64,000 nucleotides of DNA, from NCBI GenBank assembly GCA_030765065.1, contig CM060990.1:5946001-6010000 (forward strand), in the 5' to 3' direction. Below, piece after piece: positions 31,776 through 42,239 of this stretch (positions are counted from its first letter, which is position 1; every line of letters starts with the position of its first letter). Under the pieces are notes generated by a model. It made no database searches and was not told the origin of the DNA. It worked only from the letters and a program-made list of their open reading frames with translations. Origin of the DNA: Deroplatys truncata. Lineage: Eukaryota > Arthropoda > Insecta > Mantodea > Mantidae. The position numbers and the translations under genes were made by a program.

Positions 31776-31976
31776 ACACTGAGGCTTTCACGACCGGCGT
31801 CATGGCTAATAATTGAATTGCTACTATCCGGGCATGTAGGCCGTGGTCTAGAAGGCATCGTAGATACCGATGTTTCGCCAAGTACAGTGCTTGGTATCTT
31901 CAGGGTGAGGTGATTCAATTGCTGCGGTGGTCAGAGCTTGAATGCGGAGATCGGAGAATGGTGCTCTTATATAGTG
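31776..31976 (-). repeat. PLE-2 pLTR, 3' copy of the minus element
   Basis: About 200 bp from ACTGAGGCTTTCACG to CTCTTATATAGTG, matching 34387-34587 directly and 35457-35640 in inverse. Its hammerhead-like core is altered: the cleavage triplet reads AUC, and stem II begins UACC where the intact copy has UGCC. Confidence 0.85.
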
Positions 31977-32019
31977 GGGGTGGGCGGGCCTTGCTGTGAG
32001 GTTCTGATCAGTGATTGGC

Positions 32020-34508
32020 TCACGTCTGTAGGAGTGGGTGGGTTTGGCGAGGTATTATTACATCAGCTGTTTTTGTGTAAGTGTTTCTCCAAGAGAGGTG
32101 TCCAGGCTTTATGCACATGGAGAGCTTCTTCTTTCCGGTTAAAATTGTTTTTGTGTTTATAATTTCAATTGCCTCCCTCTGTAGTCGAGCATGGTAGTTT
32201 ACAGTTGATGATAAAACTTCGGTTTCTTTGAAGCTGATGTCATGGCCGAATAACAGTGAGTGTTCCGCCACAGATGATTTTTCTGTTTGTCCCAATCTGC
32301 TGTGATGCTCGTGTTCTTTCAGTCTCATGGCCACGCTGCGCATAGTAGTGCCTATGTAGACCTTCCCGCAGCTACAGGGCATTTTGTATACACCTGCAGA
32401 TGTATGCGGGTGATGCTTATCTTTGGCTGATCTCAGCAAGTCCTTGATTTTATGTGCTGGTCTGTAGATCGTGTCAATCCCGTATGAGCACTGAAGCTGG
32501 CCTATACAGTCGGAAACATTCTTAATGTAGGGGAGGAAGACCGTGCTTGTTGTGCGATGGTCCTTCTTTTTCATAGGGTGCCTAGGATGAAGCGCGTGCC
32601 AGATTTCTTTCCGTGTGTAGCCATTGGCCTGGAAGGCTGAGTTTAGATGTTCGAGTTCTTCTTTCAAGTATTTTTCGTTGCAGATTCTTGTTGCCCATTC
32701 TGTAAGAGTTTTTATCACTCCTTGTTTCTGCCTGGGGTGGTGATTTGATGTTTTGTTTAGGTATCTATCGTATGCGTGGGCTTCCTGTATATACTGCATT
32801 CAAAGCCGAGGTTTGGTGTTCTAATTACTTTTACATCTAAGAAAGCCAAAGTATTGTCTTTTTCTTTCTCCATTAGGAATTGACTATTGGGATTTAGGCT
32901 GTTTAGGTGCAACAGAAATTGATCTAAGATGTCTTCCCCATGGTTCCACACCACAAACGTATCATTAACGTAACATAACCAGGTCTTTTGTTTGAGAGGA
33001 GTGCTGGCGATTACTGACTGCTCAAACTTTTCCATAAAAAAGTTGGCAATAACCAAGCTCAGAGGACTGCCCATTGCAACTCCCTCGATATGTTCATAAA
33101 AGTTGTTGTCCCACTGAAAGTAATTAGCTGTAAGGCAGTGATGAAAGAGCTCTGTAATGTCCTTGGGGAACAGTTCTTGAATGTGACTTAAGGCGTCTTT
33201 TATCGGTACTTTGGTAAACAAGGAGACAACAACAAAGCTCACTAAGCGGTCCCCAGCTTCTAACCAAATGTGCCCGAGTTTCTCTATGAAGTGGTCCGAG
33301 TTTCTAATGTGTGTGTTTGTGGTACCGATGTGTGGTTGTAGCAGAGTTGAAAGGTGTTTGGTGATGTGGTAGGTAGGCGAACCTATGCTGCACACAATGG
33401 GACGTAGCGGTACATTGTCCTTGTGAATTTTCGGGAGCCCATATAATCTTGGCAGCAAAGCTTCACTTTTACAGGTCTCTTTCTTCACACTGTCTGGTAG
33501 AGATGAAGCTTTTATGAGGCTGTTGGTTTATCTGAGAAAATGTGTAGTCGGGTCCTTTGTCAGCTTCCTGAAGGTTTCAGAGGATAGCAAATCTGAAATC
33601 TTTTCTTTATATTCTGCCGTTTCCATGACAACCATGGCATTGCCTTTGTCTGCTGGTAGAATAATAATCCTTTCATCCTTGTTAAGTTCTTTGATGGCCT
33701 TCCTCTCTTGTGGTGAGATGTTGCTCTTGGGTGAAGGTGCCTTGGTCAGAATGCGAGAAGTCTCTCGTCAAACTTCCTCTGCCTGGATTGGTGGAATATT
33801 TTGTAAGGCTGCTTCCACGTTGGCGATGATGTCTTCAACTGGGATGTGTTTGGGTGTTACAGTGAAGTTTCCTCCCTTTGCCAATACAGATATCTCTGGT
33901 TGCGTTAAAGTGTGAGTGCTTAGATTTACCACCATGTGAAAAGTCTCCAATGAGTGGGCAGGGTTTATTTCGCCCTCAGTACAGCAGCAACGTTGAAATT
34001 TCATTTTCGGTCTGGAGGTGGCTGGATCAAAGGTGGACCTCATGGAATGGTGTGTGATATCGTCAATCTTGTCCCAGTCTTCCCTGGACAACCTACTGCT
34101 TAGATAACCATGGAGTTCTAGAAGAGATTGGTCTGTAGTGGCCAGCTCTTTGCGTGTGCTGTGAATCTGTTCCCGTAGCATCGCGTGCTTGGTGCGGCTG
34201 TAAATTCGGTGTGCTTTTATAGAATTTAACGGTCTCTTCATCCTAATAAATTTAGAAATCGTTCCTGTGTCTCTACATCTGAGAAGAAATGTGAGTGAAG
34301 ATAGAAGTTTACCCTTCTTCTTGCGTTGTTTCTCAAAGCATTTCACCTTCTGTTTTAATTCCTCCCCGTAGAGGCGACTAATATACATACTGAGGCTTTC
34401 ACGGCTGGCGTCATGGCTAGTAATTGAATTGCTACTATCCGGGCTTGTAGGCCGTGGTCTAGAAGGTATCGTAGATACCGACGTTAGGCCAAGTTCAGCG
34501 CTTGGCAT
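32020..34508 (-). pseudogene. PLE-2 reverse transcriptase/GIY-YIG endonuclease, mutated
   Basis: The frame starts in the pLTR (MPSAELGLTSVS) and runs as a Lys/Arg-rich N-terminal region, then the RT: IILPADKGNAMVV, YGLPKIHKDNVPLRPIV, then SFVVVSLFTKVP where the catalytic Asp of SFDVVSLF is Val, GVAMGSPLS, and CYVNDTFVVW where the first Asp of the palm Y-x-D-D is Asn. The GIY-YIG domain (AGVYKMPCSCGKVYIGTT, MRLKEHEHH) includes the expected Glu in QREAIEI. Stops lie at 33768-33770 and near 33527, and a frameshift lies at about 32760-32799. Two catalytic Asp losses and three lesions mean no RT activity. Confidence 0.9.
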
Positions 34509-34587
34509 CTTCAGGGTACGGTGATTCAGTTGCCGCGGTGGTCAGAGCTTGAATGCGGAGATCAGAGAATGGCACTCTTATATAGTG
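34387..34587 (-). repeat. PLE-2 pLTR, 5' copy of the minus element
   Basis: Direct repeat of 31776-31976. The PLE-2 ORF begins inside it at 34508. Its hammerhead-like motif has lost the second core block (CUAAC instead of GAAAC). Confidence 0.85.
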
Positions 34588-35427
34588 ACAATACTTTGGC
34601 CTTCTTAGATGTAAAAGTCATTAGAACACCAAACCTCAGCCTTGAATGCAGTATATACAGGAAGGCCCACGCATACAGATAAGTACCTAAACAAAACATC
34701 AAACCACCACTCCAGGCAGAAACAAGGTGTGATAAAAACTCCCACAGAACGGGCAACAAGAATCTGCAACGAAAAATACTTGAAAGAAGAACTCGAACAT
34801 CTAAACTCAGCCTTCCAGGCCAATGGCTACACACGGAAAGAAATCTGGCACGCGCTTCATCCTAGACACCCTATGAAAAAGAAGGACCATCGCACAACAA
34901 GCACGGCCTTCCTCCCCTATATTAAGAATGTTTCCGACTGTATAGGCCAGCTTCAGTGCTCATACGGGATTGACACGATCTACAGACCAACACATAAAAT
35001 CAAGGACTTGCTGAGATCAGCCAAAGATAAGCATCACCCACATACATCTGCAGGTGTATACAAAATGCCCTGTAGCTGCGGGAAGGTCTACATAGGCACT
35101 ACTATGCGCAGCGTGGCCATGAGACTGAAAGAACACGAGCATCACAGCAGATTGGGACAAACAGAAAAATCATCTGTGGCGGAACACTCACTGTTATTCG
35201 GCCATGACATCAGCTTCAAAGAAACCGAAGTTTTATCATCAACTGTAAACTACCATGCTCGACTACAGAGGGAGGCAATTGAAATTATAAACACAAAAAC
35301 AATTTTAACCGGAAAGAAGAAGCTCTCCATGTGCATAAAGCCTGGACACCTCTCTTGGAGAAACACTTACACAAAAACAGCTGATGTAATAATACCTCGC
35401 CAAACCCACCCACTCCTACAGACGTGA
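34588..35427 (+). pseudogene. PLE-2 C-terminal RT plus GIY-YIG domain, inverted copy
   Basis: This 5'-truncated plus-strand copy starts at DNTLAFLDVKVI, just after the RT palm, with a small frameshift near 34670. From 34642 it is open for 261 codons to TGA at 35425-35427. It encodes the thumb region and a full GIY-YIG module (GVYKMPCSCGKVYIG, MRLKEHEHH, QREAIEI). It is nearly identical to the minus copy and lacks the catalytic RT residues because of truncation. Confidence 0.88.
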
Positions 35428-35456
35428 GCCAATCACTGATCAGAACCTCACAGCAA

Positions 35457-35640
35457 GCCCCGCCCACCCCCACTATATAAGAGCACCATTCTCCGATCTC
35501 AGCATTCAAGCTCTGACCACCGCAGCAATTGAATCACCTCACCCTGAAGATGCCAAGCACTGTACTTGGCGAAACGTCGGTATCTACGATGCCTTCTAGA
35601 CCACGGCCTACATGCCTGGATAGTAGCAATTCAATTATTA
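35457..35640 (+). repeat. PLE-2 pLTR, plus-strand copy
   Basis: Inverse match of 31776-31976 and 34387-34587, with a TATATAAGAG box-like stretch at about 35472. It carries the best-preserved PLE-2 hammerhead-like motif. Confidence 0.85.
35541..35581 (+). ncRNA. Hammerhead-ribozyme-like motif with palindromic stem III, PLE-2
   Basis: ACC (35541-35543), CUGAAGA core, extra U, GCCAAG, 7-nt loop, CUUGGC (6-bp stem II), GAAAC core, GUC, then GGU, which pairs with ACC. Between GAAA and the cleavage triplet there is no hairpin loop: ACGU is a self-complementary tetramer. A monomer cannot form stem III, so only a dimer of two transcripts or two tandem copies could fold, as described for minimal hammerheads of Penelope-like elements. 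Cleavage would follow GUC at 35578. Confidence 0.72.
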
Positions 35641-35650
35641 GCCTAACAGT

Positions 35651-36198
35651 ATTATTTCTGCTTTAAATATGTATGCTGAGCATACATCCCTTGAATAGAA
35701 GTTATTGGAGTTGTCCTAAAACTGGCAACATTAGGCTGCATGTCAGCATGTGCCAACCTCAGTGACCATAAAGTCTAGTGCTACATAAGTTAGGATGAGC
35801 TTGCAGAATACGTGCACTAACATTCATAGTGGATTTGTTTCAATTTTTAAAATTAGCTTTACTTCACTAATAATACTTAAAATATTAGCTGAAAGTTTAC
35901 TATTTTCTATGCAAAGAACAACTAATGTGCATTTTCCAGTGTTTCAATTTTATCATTAACAGGCAAGAAATGAAGTAGAAGACAAAACATGTCAAAATTC
36001 TGCAGATAGGGCTTCTTTTAGCACCACTGACATGATTACTGCTGGAAAAGTAAAAGGATCTGAAGATGGCAAAATAAAGATAGTGCTTCTAGTACCTCAG
36101 CGGAAATAGGTAACATTTCCGCTATATCAAATGATGTTGAGATAGCTGAAGAAAAGCATGTAGGACTAATTGAATAGGGACTACTCTTACTAGTGGTG
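35651..36198 (+). other. Host DNA with a possible coding relic at 35964-36180
   Basis: Most of this stretch shows nothing. From about 35964, after TTAACAG, a plus-strand segment has coding-like composition in two successive frames: first ADRASFSTTDMITAGKVKG, then after a shift near 36080 SASSTSAEIGNISAISNDVE up to a stop near 36176. It looks like an exon or retrocopy piece with one frameshift. I do not recognise the protein. The PLE-3 hairpin is inserted just after it. Confidence 0.35.
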
Positions 36199-36308
36199 AA
36201 ATAAATAATAATGATATTGTAATGAAAAGAAGCTAGAAACAGTGATGTGTATTGAATTTATTTAAAGGTGAGTCGGAATTGTTACACTAACATCACTTAA
36301 GTTTACTC

Positions 36309-36351
36309 ACTTAACATGTTTCAGGAAATGGTTGTTCCCATCCTCAGAAGC
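36309..36351 (-). ncRNA. Hammerhead-like motif, left arm of the PLE-3 hairpin
   Basis: Both cores are intact (CUGAGGA and GAAAC). Stem II is slightly altered (AUUUCCU). Stem I is GCUU with AAGU, which leaves a G-U pair. The mirror-image copy is at 36730-36772. Confidence 0.58.
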
Positions 36352-36729
36352 TAATCCGACTGGCCCATGTTGTTGGTGTTTCCGTTTTTTGGACTGGATA
36401 CTGTGGTGGCATCTTGTGGTGGAGAAATGTACTTCCAGAGAGGATTTGGTGGCGGCAAATCAAAATTCATTAGATGTGTGTTGTGTTTTAGAATGGTGAT
36501 CTCCCATGCATTCATTAGTTAACAATATTACATTAGTCAAACCAGCCAAATTTGCAGCCGAATTGGATACATGGGAGAAGATCACCATTCTAAAACACAA
36601 CACACATCTAATGAATTTTGATTTGCCGCCACCAAATCCTCTCTGGAAGTACATTTCTCCACCACAAGATGCCACCACAGTATCCAGTCCAAAAAACGGA
36701 AACACCAACAACACGGGCCAATCGGATTA

Positions 36730-36772
36730 GCTTCTGAGGATGGGAACAACCATTTCCTGAAACATGTTAAGT
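36730..36772 (+). ncRNA. Hammerhead-like motif, right arm of the PLE-3 hairpin
   Basis: Same sequence as 36309-36351 in the other orientation, sharing the same stem II changes. The changes therefore predate the inverted duplication, or the arms have been homogenised. Confidence 0.58.
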
Positions 36773-36833
36773 GAGTAAACTTAAGTGATGTTAGTGTAAC
36801 AATTCCGACTCACCTTTAAATAAATAATAATGA

Positions 36834-37236
36834 ATTACATCTATGGTAATTACTATACTACAACAGTTTCCTTCAAATAAACTTTTGAAATTCCATCACT
36901 AAGGAGGTAAAATGTCCCAATTACTCGTTTTTGCTTTGTAGTACTGGTATGATATGGTATGGTATGCTTTAAAAAAAAAAGTAGTCCCCCTATCCCCTTA
37001 GGAAATCCTGTGTCCACCTCTGAATTGCAGTAACCAAAAGCAAGAGAGCATGAAACAGCCAAATTAACATGGCAGCCTGAGAAGAGACCAGCAATATACA
37101 CAGCAAAAAGGTTATGTGAACAAGAGCTATTGCCATTATTTATTTCTCTGGAAGTCCATATATATCGCTGTTTAAAAATATCTGAGCCATTCCAGGTGTG
37201 TGCCGTAAAACTGGCAAGTCACCACATGGCTAAGTA
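36834..37236. other. Intronic DNA without recognised feature
   Basis: No motif seen apart from a short TATGG repeat near 36948-36966 and an A run at 36972-36981. Confidence 0.45.
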
Positions 37237-37982
37237 TAGGGTAGTTAAATTATATTCGAACCTACTCGCTGCCTCTCTCTACTGCGCGAGACAGCTGGCA
37301 GTCGCCGGGGAAATTGCAATGGCAGAGGTGGACTAAAATCCTTACCTTATAATAGATGCTGGAAACGTTGACCTTCTGCTCTCAAACAGCAGCATATCTC
37401 ATGTAAATATTCTCGCTCACTCTCCGAAGCTCAGCAGCAGGAATTCTTGTAATTTCTTGCAGAATGTTTTCTCTAAGTTCCTGTAGTGTGCAAGGATTGG
37501 AACAATACACTTTGTCTTTTAAAGAACCCCATAAATAAAAATCACAACTCGTTATGTCAGGAGAACAAGGGGGCCACAAATCAACACTAATTATTCTGTC
37601 ATCAAACACCTCTCTTATTGCATGTAATGATTCGGCAGCTGTATGTGCTGTTGCAGAATCTTGCTGGAACCAACCATACGATTTCTCTTCTTCTGTCAAG
37701 CGATTGCAAAATGGCCTCAGAATTAACCTCTGATATCGCTCTGCATTTATTGTTTAATCAAAGAATATGGGCCCTATTATTCTTCTAGCACTTATCGCAC
37801 ACCACACTCCAATTTTCTGATCATACGGAGGTGTTTCATCACAAGAATTCCTACTGCTGAGCTTCGGAGAATGAGCGAGAATATTTACACGAGATATGCT
37901 GCCTGTTTGAGAGCTGAAGGTCAACTTTTCCAGCATCTATTATAAGGCCGCAAGTGGGTTTGAATATAATTTAACCACCCTA
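37237..37982 (-). mobile_element. Rearranged Tc1/mariner-like transposon
   Basis: Ends TAGGGTAGTTAAATTATATTC (left) and the complement of TAGGGTGGTTAAATTATATTC (right) are inverted repeats flanked by TA. The minus-strand transposase is present only in part. A block of about 100 bp at 37341-37440 recurs in inverted orientation at about 37845-37945, so the 3' end of the gene has been copied over the place where its 5' half should be. Confidence 0.8.
37382..37936 (-). pseudogene. Mariner-like transposase, C-terminal part, chimeric start
   Basis: The frame 37382-37699 has the second catalytic Asp (GWFQQDSATAHTA), the third (SPDITSCDFYLWG) and the family's C-terminal helices (LQELRENIL, then RRVSENIYMRY). 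The frame 37754-37936 supplies PPYDQKIGVWCAIS, the segment between the first and second Asp. Its beginning (MLEKLTFSS and on) comes from the inverted copy of the 3' end, not from the true N-terminus. A stop lies between the two frames (near 37752). The DNA-binding domain is absent. Confidence 0.75.
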
Positions 37983-37984
37983 TA

Positions 37985-39252
<1,268 letters not shown>

Positions 39253-39328
39253 CTAAGAAGGAATACAAATTATGCATGGGATTAAAGGTAAGAATGCAGT
39301 AAGTAACTCAATTATACAAAATGAGCTC

Positions 39329-39405
<77 letters not shown>

Positions 39406-39427
39406 CAACAACAACAACAATAATAAT
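39329..39427. repeat. (AAT)n/(AAC)n microsatellite, probable LINE-1 tail
   Basis: About 25 AAT units, then AAC units, then two AAT units. It lies at the 3' end of the minus-strand LINE-1 and would be its simple-repeat tail, like the (AAT)n tail of the plus-strand LINE-2 at 61052-61131. Confidence 0.85.
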
Positions 39428-39902
39428 GTTTATTTGCCCATAGATATAATACAATATGTTTCAAGCATCGTCAAGCTACAAGTAGGATAAAAAACAACAG
39501 AATTTACATAGTCAGTCTTAAAGTCATTAAATTATAACAATAATATCAATGAGGCACAACATCAAGTCAAATTATACTACTAAAATTACAGTTCATTATA
39601 CAGTATAAACATTTAAAGTATGTGGCAATTGGTTGTAAAGTTTCACTCCACTTATAAATGGTTCACATTCACTTGTTCTTTTATTAACATTGATCCTATG
39701 TATATTATTATTCCCATGTATATTATAACTATAATATTATCATTACAATTGGTAATATGTACAGTTTTATTTACAATATATATTATTACTTTATACACAT
39801 ATAGAGAAATTACAGTAAACAAATTATTTTCTTTAAAAACGCTATGAACGAACTTCTATTACTTAGCTTACATACAGTTCTTAAACAATTCTTCTGCAAA
39901 AT

Positions 39903-40640
39903 TTACAATCTATTTAAATTGTGCTTACTAGTACTTCCCCAAACCTCTATTCCATATTGGAAGTAATTATATATTACACCAAAATATGCAATTCTTAAAG
40001 CAGCAGTATCTAGATATTTGGATAGTTTCCTTAAAATATATAACCCTAAGCTTACTCTACTACAGATTAAGCCAGTATGACTGTTGCCAAATGACAAATT
40101 TTTATCTAACATTAGTCCTAAGAATTTAATCTGTTGTACGTTCAAGTATTGCATTCTGTACGTTTTTGTACATTTGCTTGGATTATGATACTGAAAATGA
40201 AGAAATTTTGCCTTTCCTATATTCATATTTAAGTTATCTTCTAGGTACTTCAGAATAATTTTTAATGAGTCCATCATTGAATTTTCCAAGATATTTAGTG
40301 ATTTATTGCAATATAGAAATGAAGTATCATCAGCATAAGATATATTTCAAACTCAGGTATGTCATTTTTGTACAATAAAAATAAGAGAGCCCCCCCCCCC
40401 CCGTACTGATCCTTGTGGCACTCCAAACCTTAGTGTCATATGTCCATGTAAAACATTTAATCAAACCACTGAGTTTACTTGTTATCACTGTACATTGCTT
40501 TCAATTTGTTAAGTAACATCTCATTAATTCATGCATTTTGCCGCTTATCCCATAATTTTCTAGTTTATCCAATAACATTTTTACTGATACATTATCAAAC
40601 ACTTTAGTAAGGTCAAGAAAAACTGCTACAGCATGATTGC
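39903..40640 (-). pseudogene. LINE-1 reverse transcriptase, C-terminal two thirds
   Basis: Broken frames read AVFLDLTKVFDNVS (first catalytic Asp in FLDL), then the YADDTSFLY palm motif near 40345, then the thumb from 40289 to 39903 (IKFLGLMLDKNLSFGNSH and YNYFQYGIEVWGSTS). A C run at 40390-40402 and frame changes break it. The N-terminal part continues at 49250-49740 beyond Gypsy-2. Confidence 0.82.
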
Positions 40641-40652
40641 TTTATCTAATTA

Positions 40653-41552
40653 TGCGACGGTATTACTTACAATGTCGTTTACCTCAATGTTGGTGGGAGC
40701 CATCTTGTGACGTCATTCGTTGGTTTGGTTCGTAGCTTCCTCTGGCGTTAGCAATTTGCATCCGTTTTGAAATAATTCACTTTAAATGTTCTCCAGCTAG
40801 CTCTTTGGGTCGAATATGTTTCTCATGCAGGGTGTGAATCAGAAAGGAATCTTTTATCCAGAAATTACACTTAATGACGAAATTTGTTTTATAATCCTTT
40901 ATTGTCGAACACGTGCACCAACACTTTTACAAATTGATCTGGATATACGCCAAACTGAAACTGTTTGTAATAACTTCTCACTTTTTAACTCACGTACTTC
41001 GACTTTGTGTATATTTAACTGTATAATATTTTACAATAATTCTTGTGTAACTTGACGAAATGAAGGACTGGCTGACGATGTGTAGTGTACACGAAATTTT
41101 GATGAACTGAGCGGCCGACGTGTAGTGTATTGAGAATTCCGTTGAACTGGGGGAACGCTCCCTTGAACCTACACTATTTATAGGCTTACCTCAAGATACG
41201 CCTAAAGATTATAAATGAACTGCCATTGGCTAATAAAACGCGCCAACATTAGCGTCTATTTTAATATCCAATGAAAACCACAAATACATATGCTTTAGGA
41301 AATGTTCTAGAAGCTTCTATCGAAACCGCGCGAAACATTACGTAACTTCCTTGTTCCCGGTAATGATAAACAACTCACCCCATCGCTGCATTCTTGCGCC
41401 ATTACTAACAGTTTCAGTAAAGCCTTATATTATTATTTACCAATAATAATTACAATTAATAAACCTCTGAAATCAATGTCACATAAAAGTACATATTCAT
41501 ATTACAATCAATATTTACATTTAAGTAATTTGTGATACAAATTACCGTATCA
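40653..41552 (-). repeat. Gypsy-2 3' LTR
   Basis: 900 bp, nearly identical to 48262-49159. The 5' to 3' orientation on the minus strand is given by the gag-pol order. Confidence 0.94.
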
Positions 41553-41691
41553 TATGCCCCACTAGAAACATAATTATAAATATTTATAACTTGTTTGAGA
41601 ATTTTATAATTTGTGTTTTTAGTCTCCTAAATCTTGGAACACACGCTATCACTTTCACTTTACACTTCACACGCATTTAACACACGATATG

Positions 41692-41727
<36 letters not shown>

Positions 41728-42239
41728 CACTACTTACTGGCTCTGGTTTAATTAATTTAAATATTAATCTGACATTATAATTTTTATAGCAAATACTTTA
41801 CCCTAAATTATTTAATTAATGTTACCAAATTGTTTAAGTTGTTGACAAAAATTTTATACATTTAAGATTTTTGTAATTATTACACATATTTACCAAAATA
41901 TTCACCCTCTATATATATTTACATCTCTTAAATCTAGACAATGTTTCACATTTTCTGTTTGCTACATAAATATTTTTTTTTTTTTTTTTTTTTTTGAATT
42001 TATTATTATTTTAACAATACTTTTGGAATTGTATTTACGTACTTTTAAGTTAATATCATATTCATTCTTAATTCTAAAATGTTGTTACAGTTACTAAAAA
42101 TTTAATTTATTTATTTTCTTCTCAAACAGTTAGTCATGACCACAATTTATTTCTCCATTCATATGATTTACATTTTTATTTAACCCTCTTACGTTCCAAT
42201 ACATTGTTCTGCATTTCGCCTTTAACTATCCAGCATTTA
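41553..42239 (-). other. Gypsy-2 3' untranslated internal region
   Basis: There are 687 bp between the integrase stop and the 3' LTR with no ORF. T runs at 41691-41720 and 41971-41995 appear as A runs in the transcript. No envelope gene is present. Confidence 0.75.

Larger units (their letters stand above)
31769..35641. mobile_element. PLE-2 composite Penelope-like insertion (minus copy plus inverted truncated copy)
   Basis: CCTAACAGT flanks the block (31760-31768 and 35642-35650), and similar bases follow (TTTA versus ATTA). The minus-strand copy runs from pLTR 34387-34587 through the ORF to a second pLTR at 31776-31976. A 5'-truncated plus-strand copy (34588-35641), starting inside the RT, is fused head to head and ends in a third pLTR (35457-35640). 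Direct pLTRs plus an inverted truncated copy is the classical Penelope arrangement. Confidence 0.9.
36215..36817. mobile_element. PLE-3 hairpin: inverted repeat of two tails with target duplication
   Basis: AAATAAATAATAATGA lies at both ends (36199-36214 and 36818-36833). Part of the right copy may belong to the element's own end (TTTAAATAAA). The left arm (36215-36512) is a minus-strand PLE-3 tail and endonuclease end. The right arm (36520-36817) is the same sequence in plus orientation. They meet at a short spacer around 36513-36525. Lacking the nuclease core, it is a fold-back derivative that cannot move by itself. Confidence 0.85.

Noticed and set aside
40816..41055. A 79-codon plus-strand frame, repeated at 48423-48662
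   Set aside because: Both lie inside the LTRs of Gypsy-2 at the same position. It is an antisense LTR frame conserved only because the LTRs are young.
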